Positions 30,024 through 39,306 of a DNA stretch of 52,128 nucleotides are shown piece after piece. The translations under genes and the position numbers were made by a program. The first letter of the stretch is position 1. The number at the start of each line of letters is the position of its first letter. The notes under the pieces were generated by a model, which worked only from the letters and a program-made list of their open reading frames with translations, did not search any database and was not told the DNA's origin. Source of the DNA: Seminavis robusta (Eukaryota > Bacillariophyta > Bacillariophyceae > Naviculales > Naviculaceae); the NCBI GenBank assembly GCA_903772945.1, contig CAICTM010000700.1, forward strand, positions 1 through 52,128, given 5' to 3'.

Positions 30024-31476
30024 ATGATGGATGATCTCATGATTGTTCACAATCTCACATCCGAGGACGCAGACGAGGCTCGAAATTTCCGTGATGCAGA
30101 TGGAGGCCTGAGCGAAGAGTCAGCGCAACGGACCAATCCAAGAAATGTCCTTATTCGTGACCTAGGCAACGAAGATCCTCAATGGGCAAACGCTCCGCCA
30201 AGCATGGTTGATGATGCCGGGCAGAATCCCACTTTGGCTTCATCGCTCACAGGTCCAACTGTACTTGATCAACTCGATGAAGCAGGTGAAGAGTCTGCGA
30301 TTTTTCCATCCATCCCGAGAAACATTCACGTTGAAGAGGAACAGCCACCCTTGGATGATGGGGATGACGAGGATAGGGAAAGTGACCCGTGGACGGCGAC
30401 AGGGCAATTTTCAGATCCCACAGCCGAACGTGGCTTTTTGCTGCATCCACCTGCAGGTCCTGACGAAGCTGATGATGCGAGTGAAGAGTCTGCGAGTTTT
30501 CCATCCATCCCGAGAAACATTCACGTTGAAGAGGAACAGCCACCCTTGGATGATGAAGCGGAAAGAGACCCCAGGACCTATCTCGAGCCATTGTCGACGG
30601 TGACAGGGCAGTATTCAGATCCTACAGCCGAACGCAGCTTTTTGCTGCATCCACCGGCGGGTTCCGACGAAGTAGCAATCAGCAGAAAACCCATGTTCGT
30701 TCTTTGGCTTGTCGCATTGCTTGTCTTGGTCAGTATGACTTTGCTCTATGCTCCAGTCCATCGCGAAGACCGTACTAAAGAGGTTCTAAGCTGCGCATCC
30801 ATACTTTCTCAACAAGAGATTTCACAGGATGGCACCCCTTTGCGCTGGAATGCTGCCCGGTACATTATTGAAGGACAGGGAATTGCCATCGGAACATCAG
30901 GTTGCCATCTTTCAGGCTCGGTTTTCGCGACGGCGTATGCAATGATTGTGTTAAGGGAAAGTCTACATGTGAAAAACCCAACCTGGCATCGAACCAATAA
31001 AAACATCACCTCGATCGACGATTTGTGCCCTTGGAAGCACGCAGTTTGTCGCGGCAACCAGATTACAAGTCTTATATTCAACAATGCAGGACTATTTGGA
31101 ACCTTGCCACCAGAACTACATCTGCTTCGCCATCTAGAGTTCTTTGATGTCAACTCCAACAACGCTCTGGTCGGTCAGATACCTAGCACTCTTGGCCTCA
31201 TGACGAACTTGCAAGATCTGTTTTTGCAGCAGTCGTCTTTGAGTGGAAGCATTCCGACGGAACTGGGAAGGTAAGGGACGATGATTCTTGAAAAACATTA
31301 TTTGATACTGCAATGAAAGATTCTGATATCGCAATCAACCATGACACAGGCTATCGTCGTTGCGACGTGTCCTCGCGTACACCACAAACCTCACTGGAAC
31401 CGTGCCCAAAGAGATTTGTTCTCGATCTGACCTTCAGATAAAAGCACATATTCCATGCAACCACCTCTTATCCTGA
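30024..31476 (+). CDS. Small LRR type II membrane protein, two exons
   Basis: Exon 1 is 30024-31270 and exon 2 is 31350-31476. The 79-nt intron 31271-31349 has GTAAGG and CACAG ends and restores the frame (TELGR/LSSLRRVL), giving 457 aa. Residues 1-223 are acidic, disordered and cytosolic, and contain a doubled segment (core FPSIPRNIHVEEEQPPLDD, ending ERGFLLHPPAG). One membrane helix lies at about 224-246 (FVLWLVALLVLVSMTLLY). Outside come a spacer with CxxWKHAVCRG, which matches the N-cap of the larger LRR genes, then about four LRRs (GTLPPELHLLRHLEFFDV, GQIPSTLGLMTNLQDLFL, GSIPTELG) and a short end (TGTVPKEICSRSDL, CNHLLS). It is a reduced member of the LRR group. It converges with the amino-acid-binding gene; the two stops are 286 bp apart. 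Confidence 0.82.
30286..30673. repeat. Internal 195-bp tandem duplication in the LRR gene
   Basis: Copies at about 30286-30470 and 30481-30673, in frame, with small indels. They encode the two FPSIPRNIHVEEEQPP...ERxFLLHPPAG cytosolic units. Confidence 0.85.
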
Positions 31477-31762
31477 GAAGCGAAGGATGGTTGAACACAG
31501 ACCTGGTTTCACTCACGAAGTTTCTCTCACGTGTCACAGCAGTCCACTGACACTGACTTGCAGAATTGAGATTTAAACCACCGTCTATAGCAGGCTCGCT
31601 AGTCGATGTCAATAGCTTCTCGCCGTTAACAACCAAAGATTGATGAGTTGTTCAAATATTCAAATGCGGTCTTCAAATAGATGTTCGGCTGTCCTCTTGT
31701 GTTCGCTAGTGATCCTGTACGCCTGCAATCCAGACGCTCTTTGTCAAAGTCATCTCGATAGA

Positions 31763-34700
31763 TTAGTGGAGCGGGAACGCCTCTTGCTGCGGACTGTACG
31801 GCGCCTTGTTCAAGAGATTTCCGCCCGACCGTGGCAAGACTGTGGCCAGCGATGTGTTGTACAAATCCCCGTAGTTGCCGATGGCTCCGATTAGATCTCT
31901 GAAGCATTGAACATAGCCAACCCCGAAGACGTTCACAGTTGGCATTTCAATGGCATTAGAGGACGTGATGCTTTGTTCCTCGGCGTAGATCAAAGCCATG
32001 ATTATCCAATAAACAAAGGAACTCCAGAGGTTGTCTTCTCGTCGAGTAGCCATGGCCAGAATAGATGATGAACTGTTGCCTGTTGAGTTGGAGCCGTGGA
32101 AGTAAGGAGATGAAAAGGAATAAGCATTCCCGGTGGACGGTTCAAAGAATTCGTTTGCTAGAGAAGCTTGCTCTCCCATCAGCACATCCACTGTTCCATT
32201 TTGCAATGCATGGAAGCGGTGGAGTGTCTCGACCACTACAAAGTCAACTTTGGATACATCCCCTGCAAAGAGTGCCGCAGCCAGTCCTCGGCAGAGCTCA
32301 ACATGTAACCCAGACCATTCATCCTTTGCAGGGTTGTACCATGCAAAGCCTTGCTCCATTCCAGAAATGCCGCACTTGAGGACACCGGAAATCTGCAGTC
32401 TATCCATGGTGGCTGAGGTTTTGGCCTCTTCAGGGTTTACCTCGTCAACGCGGCCGAACGGGAATGACCACAGCAAGCCGGTATCATGATGTCGATTCAG
32501 GGTATTGACACCATGTTTTGGAAGCACATGTGCAGCTTCGGCCTCGTACAATTCGTCAGTGTTGCCAACAGCCGAAATCACATCTTTGAACCGATTCTTC
32601 AACGCTGTAGGGACACTCGGATCGAAGTCGTGCAACATAACGTTGTCTCGAGATATGTTCATCCCCTGCGCAGCATACATGATCTAAAGAAGGTTTTAGG
32701 CCCATTCCTATCGGTGCTTTTCGGCATACCCGGTAGCTATCATGACTCGACTCACCTTGACGACCGAATTGACAATATCAGATACTCTAGGGTCAGAATC
32801 AAGGGTGACAAGAGAGAGAGGATCCTTGGAGAAGGAATTGTTTCCGAGGACAAACTCCTCATCCAAGAACAAACCGAACGCTTGTTTGAGATGTAAAGGT
32901 TGCATCAGGATAGGTTCCGCTGTAAAAAGTTGTAGGAGACATTAGAAGGTACACACAAATGGAACAATCTAATGCAACGAAAGCATACAAACTCTTACCT
33001 GCAATGACATTGCAAGTGCCATTCGTCATGTACAGAAGGGCATCTGTGGGATCAGAAAACCGGACAGCAACAGGACCTGGCAGAAGCTCATTCACTATTG
33101 CCTCTTGCGTTGTACCCATGGTCACACATACTTTCAAGCCCCGGCAAACGCCATGGAATGGGTCTAGCCGATCAGCGCACTCTACGAACTCCTGAATCCC
33201 ACCAAAGCCCAGGCCCGAAAAGTAAAAGGGATAAGAAAATGAGAAACCTTGCCCTGTGGAGAACTCTAAAATGTCTCGCCCCATGGTAAAGGTTGTAGCC
33301 TGGGAGATCAAATCAACCTCTCCAGCACCGAGCCGGGCAAAACGGTTCCCAGCGTTGACGGGGACTACCTCGACACTGTCTCCATCTGCAAACACAGCGG
33401 CTGCGACGGCTCGACACTGGAAAGAAACCAACAAAACCGCGTTAGGGACATCACGGAAACTTCATCAGACCAAAGAATACTCAGTTGCACGTACGAGTTG
33501 AAAATTGAATCCAGAATATTCCCCAGTCTTTCGATCCTGGTACCCATAGCCTGGATGATCCACGTACATGCCACATCTGATGTGACCACGCTCCTTGATT
33601 TGTTCCAATGATGTTGATAGGGAAGATGATACATCGAGACCGCTGCTGCTTTCCGGCAGCGAGACTTGCTCCGACTCGTCATCACTTTTGCCGCGACGTG
33701 AAAGACCAATCGCCAGACCCACGCCGACAATCAAGAGCACCAGAAGCAAAATGGCAAGCATTCGAGACGGCCCCTTTGATTTTCGCACCGGCTTCTCCTC
33801 AGGTTCATCGTTGAAGTGACCTCCAGTTTCCAAGTCTTCAACTTGCACAACATCGGCTTGCACCGCTTCTTGTAAGATTCTTTGACGCACCGCTGCTTCG
33901 ATGCTTCTGCGCGATCTCACATCGTCATCTGTAACTGGCACCGCTTCGAGGATCGGCATTGATGATTCGTTCTCTTGTCCAACACTGGCAGGGTTTGTTC
34001 CATTATCGAATGGATGGTCAATATCCGGTTCCAGGTTACGTAGCTCTTCAAGCACGCCTTGGGATAGATCCTGACTAATCTCCCTACCAGCAGGTCTCGA
34101 TGGAGCCGACGGGTAGGCTCCAGGTACCTGGGAGACTTGTCGGACAGGTTGCGTTGGAATTAAATCAAAACCTTCTCCGGAGGCTCCCTTGGCCTTCATT
34201 AATTGTTCTTCTGTGTCCTTCATCTTTTGGTCCAAATTCTCCTGAGAGCTCGGGTCCTCCGTTTCCCCCTCCGTGTCAACGCCTGTTCGGTTCAGTGACT
34301 CGTCAAGGGTTGCCATGCGGTCGGGATCCTCCTGCTCCATCTGCTGGGACAGTCTTAGAGAATCAACATAACGCTGAACGGCATCTGATCCACGACGGGC
34401 GGGTACATCATCAGAGTCTTCTTGTGCTGCTCGTCTCCGGTTTCGAATTGGCGCATGTTGTCTCGATCGAGTACTAGTAGACACGGATGCGCTGCTCCGT
34501 TCCGTCGAGCCTCTCACACGAGAAGACCCTGTGGTTGCGTTGCTCCGCCCAGACGAATCACTGCTGCGCGGGGTTCCATCATGAGATGCCAAGTTGGACG
34601 GTGGTATCGAGTCCTGGGACAATCGCATCGCATCCACGTAGTCTTGCACAGCATCCGATACGTCGCTGGCACGGGTATTCGTTGCAGCAGCACCATTATC

Positions 34701-34820
34701 CTGTGCTCGACTACCGGTACGGGCGACTGTATTGCGTACAGGTGAGGAGTTTCTTACTCGGGGAGCTCTCTGCACTCCCGCTTGTATTGTCGTCGGATTC
34801 GATCCTTCCTGGCTACCCAT
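31763..34820 (-). CDS. Membrane-anchored tandem AapJ-like amino-acid-binding protein
   Basis: Four exons: 33495-34820, 32999-33416, 32756-32919 and 31763-32683. Introns are 78, 79 and 72 nt with GT-AG ends, and the joins restore family sequence (GFNFQL/CRAVAAAVF; VNSVVK/IMYAAQG). Product 942 aa. Residues 1-350 are disordered and cytosolic, with a doubled motif (SDAVQDYVDAMRLSQ, SDAVQRYVDSLRLSQ). One membrane helix lies at about 352-372 (MLAILLLVLLIVGVGLAIGL). Module 1 starts at IKERGHIRCGMYVD and runs through GRDILEFSTGQGFSFSYPFY, CVTMGTTQEAIVNELLPG and a C-terminal VLPKHGVNTLN. Module 2 starts at LQISGVLKCGISG, has SGLHVELCRGLAAALF and LHRFHALQNGTVDVLMGEQAS, then jumps to YWIIMALIYAEEQSITSSN and GAIGNYGDLYNTSL. 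Both match the AapJ-type periplasmic amino-acid-binding family (SBP_bac_3) of bacterial ABC uptake systems. Several NxS/T sites fit an outside location. No channel or permease domain is present. Likely an amino-acid sensor or scavenger of bacterial ancestry. Confidence 0.85.
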
Positions 34821-35319
34821 ACTGGTACGTTCAATCGGCGCTGCAGGGTACCTTGTCTACTTGATCGGTTAGTCAAAGTATAATTCCAGAAATCTTGCCC
34901 TCTGCTTTGTTCTTGCCTTTCACTGCAAGTTTGTGATGCCAACAGTCAGCTCCTTTCAGACTGACAACTCTGGTATAACTAACGACGGCTACCTCTGCTT
35001 GTACTATTGTACTAGTACTTTCGGGGTCGTTGTGTGTTGTGTTGTTGTGCTGTTCACAGTTCACAGTTTGACCTCGGCAGTCTATCTGCCTGAGTCCTCT
35101 ACCCCTTTAATAGGCCTATGCAGTGTCTGTGGGATCCCCCTTCTTTTGTGTCTGTGGGATCCCCCTCATTTTGGTGAAGCCAGGGTATAGGGTTAAGGTT
35201 AAACATTTTGCTGCAGCCACGCATTCGATCGTCCATCAAGCATCGACCCCTGACAACAGCCATCGAGAGGGCAACGACCATTTGTCACCGCACCAACTCG
35301 GGTCCACGGCAAAGCAACC
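34821..35319. other. Intergenic, 499 bp, with repeat copy A
   Basis: Holds the promoter of the amino-acid-binding gene. At 35071-35190 lies the first copy of a repeat also seen at 36235 and 36712. Within it, GTGTCTGTGGGATCCCCCT occurs twice (about 35124 and 35150). Confidence 0.6.
35071..35190 (+). repeat. Dispersed repeat, copy A
   Basis: Opens ACCTCGGCAG, has CTGCCTGAGT and ACCCCTTTAAT, and closes GGTGAAGCCA.GGTATA. The middle differs from copies B and C. Confidence 0.7.
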
Positions 35320-35993
35320 ATGCCAGTCAAGTATGGAACACCTGCTTACCGCAGGAAGATTGAAGCCAATCGGCGATCCAGACAGAAGAAGCAGGCACAA
35401 CAAACAGACGAGGAACGGCACACAGAGTTGAAAGTCAAAAGAGACTTCATGCAGAAGCATCGAGAACAACAATCTATAGAAGAATATTTGATTGCCAAAA
35501 TGAAGGATCAAGAAAGGAAACAGATCAGACACTCGATCAAAGGATTTTTTGATGCTGAGGCACAGGATTTCAAAGAAAGAAAGCGCTGGATTGATCGAGC
35601 TTTGGAAATAAGCAAGCTAAAGCTTGAGCTGAAGTTGGAGCGACATAAGCTGCAGAAGCTACGTGGTGTTGAAGACCTAGAAACCTCTGTAAATGGAGGA
35701 TGGATGAAAGCTCAGCTTACAGACATCACAGAACAGCAAAGAAAGAACATGCAATCTTAAGGCATGATTGGGACGAAAGGCAACAGAAACTCCATGCGAA
35801 GGATCCGGGTTTCTACGAAGCAGAGTGCAACATATTTCAACATACGTATGATAGAAAGAAAATTGCAAGAGAGAGGAAAGATAGTGCAACCCATCATAAT
35901 CTACAACTTGAGCGGGTTAAAGAATCACTTGACAAAGCAATTTGTGCTCGCAAGGGTTTGTGGTGGCGGAAAAATATATTGCCAGGCTTGTAG
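35320..35993 (+). pseudogene. Unknown basic coiled-coil ORF, frameshifted
   Basis: Two overlapping frames that both look coding. The first (35320-35760, 146 aa) starts MPVKYGTPAYRRKIEANRRSRQ and is rich in Lys, Arg, Glu and Gln. The second (to 35993) continues with RHDWDERQQKLHAKDPGFYEAE and ends WWRKNILPGL. A one-step frame change near 35700-35755 would join them; no intron with plausible ends fits. The joined region would be about 220 aa of basic helix. No family recognised. It lies between direct copies of a repeat (35071 and 36235), so it may belong to a mobile element. Alternatively these are two separate small ORFs. Confidence 0.4.
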
Positions 35994-36234
35994 AGAAATA
36001 CGGCTACAGTAAATGAAATGCTTCTGTGTCATTGTCGACGTACTGTATTAGCCAGTGGTCTACCTACTGATCCTCCAGATTCTCCTCTTTGTACATGTAT
36101 TGCAGCAATCTCAAATGCGATCCTCTTCTATCTGTCTTTCTGCCGAGGTATCGCAGCTCCCGCTGACTTAATGCTTACATTCTTCAGCTCCGCATCCTTT
36201 CTCCTTTGTTTCCGCAGAGCTCAAGAAGTCATCA

Positions 36235-36313
36235 CCTCGGCAGGTAAACTGCCTGAGTTCTCAACCCCTTTAATGCTATTTCCTATTTCCTATTCCGGTG
36301 AAGCCAAAGTATA
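36235..36313 (+). repeat. Dispersed repeat, copy B
   Basis: Same ends as copy A. The middle is two TATTTCC heptamers followed by TATTCC. Confidence 0.8.
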
Positions 36314-36496
36314 AGGATAGAGATAGTCATAAGCCAACAAAACTAAACATTGATGGTTCAATACAAGTTAGGGGTAGGAATAAATCATTAATATTTAAGG
36401 TTAGTGCAATCAGCACAACAGCACAATAAGCCAGCAGGAGCTGTAAAGATTAGAGTTACAATAAGGGAATGGCAGCTGGTAAATTATAGAGTAGCG

Positions 36497-36531
36497 GGCG
36501 GCAACACACGACGTAGTCGGGTGTTGTCGCC
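36497..36531. repeat. 35-nt hairpin, copy 1
   Basis: Two 16-base arms around a GTA loop; the left arm starts GGCGGCAACACACGAC and the right arm is GTCGGGTGTTGTCGCC. 14 of 16 pairs are Watson-Crick, one is G-T and one is a mismatch. Confidence 0.85.
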
Positions 36532-36581
36532 AGGGCTAGCTTAATAAAAAGAAGGTTGCAATGAGGGAATGAATGATACCG

Positions 36582-36616
36582 GGCGGCAACACACGACGTA
36601 GTCGGGTGTTGTCGCC
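36582..36616. repeat. 35-nt hairpin, copy 2
   Basis: Identical to copy 1 and 85 bp downstream; GCTAGCTT follows shortly after the hairpin in both. Confidence 0.85.
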
Positions 36617-36711
36617 AGGGCTAGCTTGAAAGATTGGTGCAATCTCGAATATGATCATCCTTCTTCTATCTGTCTTTCTGCCGAGGTATCGCAGCTCCCG
36701 CTGACTTAATT

Positions 36712-36861
36712 ACCTCGGCAGGTAAACTGCCTGAGTTCTCAACCCCTTTAATGCTATTTCCTATTTCCTATTTCCTATTTCCTATTTCCTATTTCCTATT
36801 TCCTATTTCCTATTTCCTATTTCCTATTTCCTATTTCCTATTCCGGTGAAGCCAAAGTATA
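36712..36861 (+). repeat. Dispersed repeat, copy C, with expanded TATTTCC microsatellite
   Basis: Same ends as copy B, but the heptamer TATTTCC is present about twelve times (36755-36838) before TATTCC. This length change accounts for most of the size difference between the two large units. Confidence 0.85.
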
Positions 36862-37044
36862 AGGATAGAGATAGTCATAAGCCAACAAAACTGAACATTG
36901 ATGGTTCAATACAAGTTAGGAGTAGGAATAAATCATTAATATTTAAGGTTAGTGCAATCAGCACAACAGCACAATAAGCCAGCAGGAGCTGTAAAGGTTA
37001 GAGTTATAATAAGGGAATGGCAGCTGGTAAATTATAGAGTAGCG

Positions 37045-37079
37045 GGCGGCAACACACGACGTAGTCGGGTGTTGTCGCC
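37045..37079. repeat. 35-nt hairpin, copy 3
   Basis: Identical to copy 1, offset 548 in the second large unit. Confidence 0.85.
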
Positions 37080-37129
37080 AGGGCTAGCTTAATAAAAAGA
37101 AGGTTGCAATGAGGGAATGAATGATACCG

Positions 37130-37164
37130 GGCGGCAACACACGACGTAGTCGGGTGTTGTCGCC
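37130..37164. repeat. 35-nt hairpin, copy 4
   Basis: Identical to copy 2, offset 548 in the second large unit. Confidence 0.85.
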
Positions 37165-37270
37165 AGGGCTAGCTTGAAAGATGGGTGCAATCTCGAATAT
37201 GATCATCCTTCTTCTATCTGTCTTTCTGCCGAGGTATCGCAGCTCCCGCTGACTTAATTCAAGCTTGAGT

Positions 37271-38156
37271 CATGAAGTGGGCATGGATTGCTCTTCTTTG
37301 TTCATCAGAATGAGGCTTTTCCATTTTTAATTAGACAAAAAGGCCACTTTCCGCTGTTTGTGCCATTGTGCCCATTGAGGGATTGTGCCAGTACAGCTGC
37401 CAGTACAGTACAGTAGTAGTCAGGAGCCAAAGCAGGTAATAAGCTGTTTGAGCTGTTGAGCTGAAAGTTGTGAGCTGCGTACTACGACTGTACGGTAGCT
37501 ACTGGTAGCCTGGTTTCTCACCATCAAGTATGTAAGCATTATTCAGAGTGTTACCGTAAGATTTGCTGTACCGGTACTACATGTAGAGAGTCCTTTATTA
37601 ACTATTAATAGCAAAGCAGTAAGGCAACTGTAAAACGTTTGTATCTTCAAAATTGGGCTTTAACATGTTATTTCCGCTGTGTGTCCATTCAAGGAAGCGA
37701 TTTTAAAGCTATACAGGTGTGCAGGTCTTGCGTCAACCCAGCCAGGAGCAATGAGGAGCCAAATGGATGATAGAACATAAGCTGTTTGAGCTGCACTACA
37801 CCTTTGGAACATCGATTCAGCCTCTTCCACTCTTTCAACAACAAATAGTCTACAGCTAAACACATGTACGAGCCATGGAACAGCGGCACTTCCTTCTCAC
37901 GCTACAGAGCCACCGGTACAAAACCTGCTATCATGTCGTACAAATGAGGCATTTGGAGAAAGCCTCATTGATCATTAGGAAAAACTAAAGCAATCCAGAG
38001 CATATCATTAGGAAAAGCTAAAGCAACACCAGGGCAGAGACCAGACTGGGCAAGTTGATTGAAAATCTGTGTAACTTTCTTCACTATAATTTTTCACTTG
38101 ACCATTCATTCTGATTTTGATAATTTAAAAAAGAACTCCTCACATGATCATTCTTC
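37271..38156. other. Intergenic, 0.9 kb
   Basis: A short direct repeat (ATCATTAGGAAAA.CTAAAGCAA) occurs near 37970 and 38006. Otherwise AT-rich with no gene seen. Confidence 0.5.
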
Positions 38157-38807
38157 CTATTGGTGAGCAAACCGTGTCAACACCTCCTCAAAGACTTCCA
38201 CAGGCTGGGCACCCGAAAACAAGGTCTTTCCATTGACCGCAAAGGATGGAACTCCCGAAATGCCACGACGAGAAGCTTCATACGCTTCCTTGCGAACATC
38301 ATCTTTCAATGCCACAAGTTTCTGGGAGTCCTGGAACAAGCCCGCAATACACTTGGTCAAGGATTCACTGTGATTGGGGACACGGCTCGCTGCCTTCAAA
38401 AGACCCTTTTGGTCGGGGAATTCACCCAATGTAAAGTACCCTTCAAAGACTGCTTCATGATAGGCAGTGGCATCCTTGGGACTCATCTTGAGATCGTCCT
38501 GGAGGTACTTCATAACGGCATGAAAGAGCGTGGTGTTGGGAGTGCGGTCCGTCAAGCCAGTGAAATCAATACCCACACTTTGACCGGCCATTTTCAAATG
38601 CCTTCCAACACGGCTGGCAGGAGTAGGGTCTGTTTTCAAGACTCCCTCTTCCGGATGGTTGGGACGCAACAGGAATGGCTTCCATTCCACCACCGCCTCA
38701 ATGTTGGTGTTCTTGGCTGCTTCTTGAAGTTTGCGAAGACCGACCCAGCACCATGGGCACATGAGATCGCTCGTCATGGTAACGTGAACAAGAGCCTTTG
38801 GATTCAT
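38157..38807 (-). CDS. DsbA-family oxidoreductase (FrnE-like)
   Basis: A 216-aa single-exon protein with a thioredoxin fold. The active site is CPWC (SDLMCPWCWVGLRKL) near residue 17, as in the FrnE group of DsbA-like proteins. A helical insert follows (GRHLKMAGQSVGIDFTGL, NTTLFHAVMKYLQDD), and the cis-Pro motif RRGISGVPSFAVNGKTLFSGAQP lies near the C-terminus. No signal peptide, so cytosolic. FrnE-like members act in disulfide or glutathione-linked redox; the close fold relative is 2-hydroxychromene-2-carboxylate isomerase, but CPWC favours the redox group. Start is the first ATG. It is divergent from the RING gene at 39307. Confidence 0.88.
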   Translation of the reverse strand: MNPKALVHVTMTSDLMCPWCWVGLRKLQEAAKNTNIEAVVEWKPFLLRPNHPEEGVLKTDPTPASRVGRHLKMAGQSVGIDFTGLTDRTPNTTLFHAVMKYLQDDLKMSPKDATAYHEAVFEGYFTLGEFPDQKGLLKAASRVPNHSESLTKCIAGLFQDSQKLVALKDDVRKEAYEASRRGISGVPSFAVNGKTLFSGAQPVEVFEEVLTRFAHQ

Positions 38808-39306
38808 GATGTTGCTGATGATAATAATAATAGATCAGTTACTTGTGCGTACCGTATTGTACTTGTGTTTGTTGTGGTTGTCTTCCTGAGAGGATTTTCG
38901 ATTTGTGTGCTTTGGGTGTGGGGATGATCCAAAAGCTCTTTGTCAGGTTTGGTGGAAATGCTGGAATTCAATCGACGTCGAACGAATTCTCAGCCAACGC
39001 AAGCCTTGGCAATCCCGAGCGGGAAAACAATGCTTGGGAAGAGTTGATCACGAAGAACAGTGGAGGACACTTTCTGACGCAAATATGATGAAATTTCGTA
39101 TTTTGAAGACAGAGGGTGAACAGCTGCCCATGACGAGGCACAGTAGAACTCCACGGCACATGGTAGAAAAGCATGCTGGCTTGGCAGAACTCGAGTCTCA
39201 TTTTTTGAAGCTCTTCAACTCTTGTTGCTTGGTTGAAAGGGCTACCGTATCCACTTGACACCCTGGAAGAAAGGATTCGACAGTATCTTCCAACACTCTT
39301 CTCACC
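38808..39306. promoter_or_regulatory. Divergent promoter region, 499 bp
   Basis: Head-to-head spacer between the DsbA-like (-) and RING (+) genes. No distinct motif claimed; short frames within are not protein-like. Confidence 0.45.

Larger units (their letters stand above)
36235..37257. repeat. Large tandem duplication, offset 548 bp
   Basis: From GAAGCCAAAGTATAAGG (about 36299 and 36847) through to CCCGCTGACTTAATT (ends about 36711 and 37259), the two units agree with only a few changes. Each unit holds two hairpins. A third partial copy of the end part (TCTGTCTTTCTGCCGAGGTA and onward) lies at about 36135-36170. Confidence 0.88.

Noticed and set aside
32486..32896. 136-aa plus-strand frame opposite the amino-acid-binding gene
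   Set aside because: Spans an exon-intron border of the minus-strand gene and is antisense to conserved binding-protein sequence.
36497..37164. CRISPR-like reading of the repeated hairpins
   Set aside because: Only four copies, spaced unevenly (85 and 463 bp), in a eukaryotic genome, with near-identical spacers.
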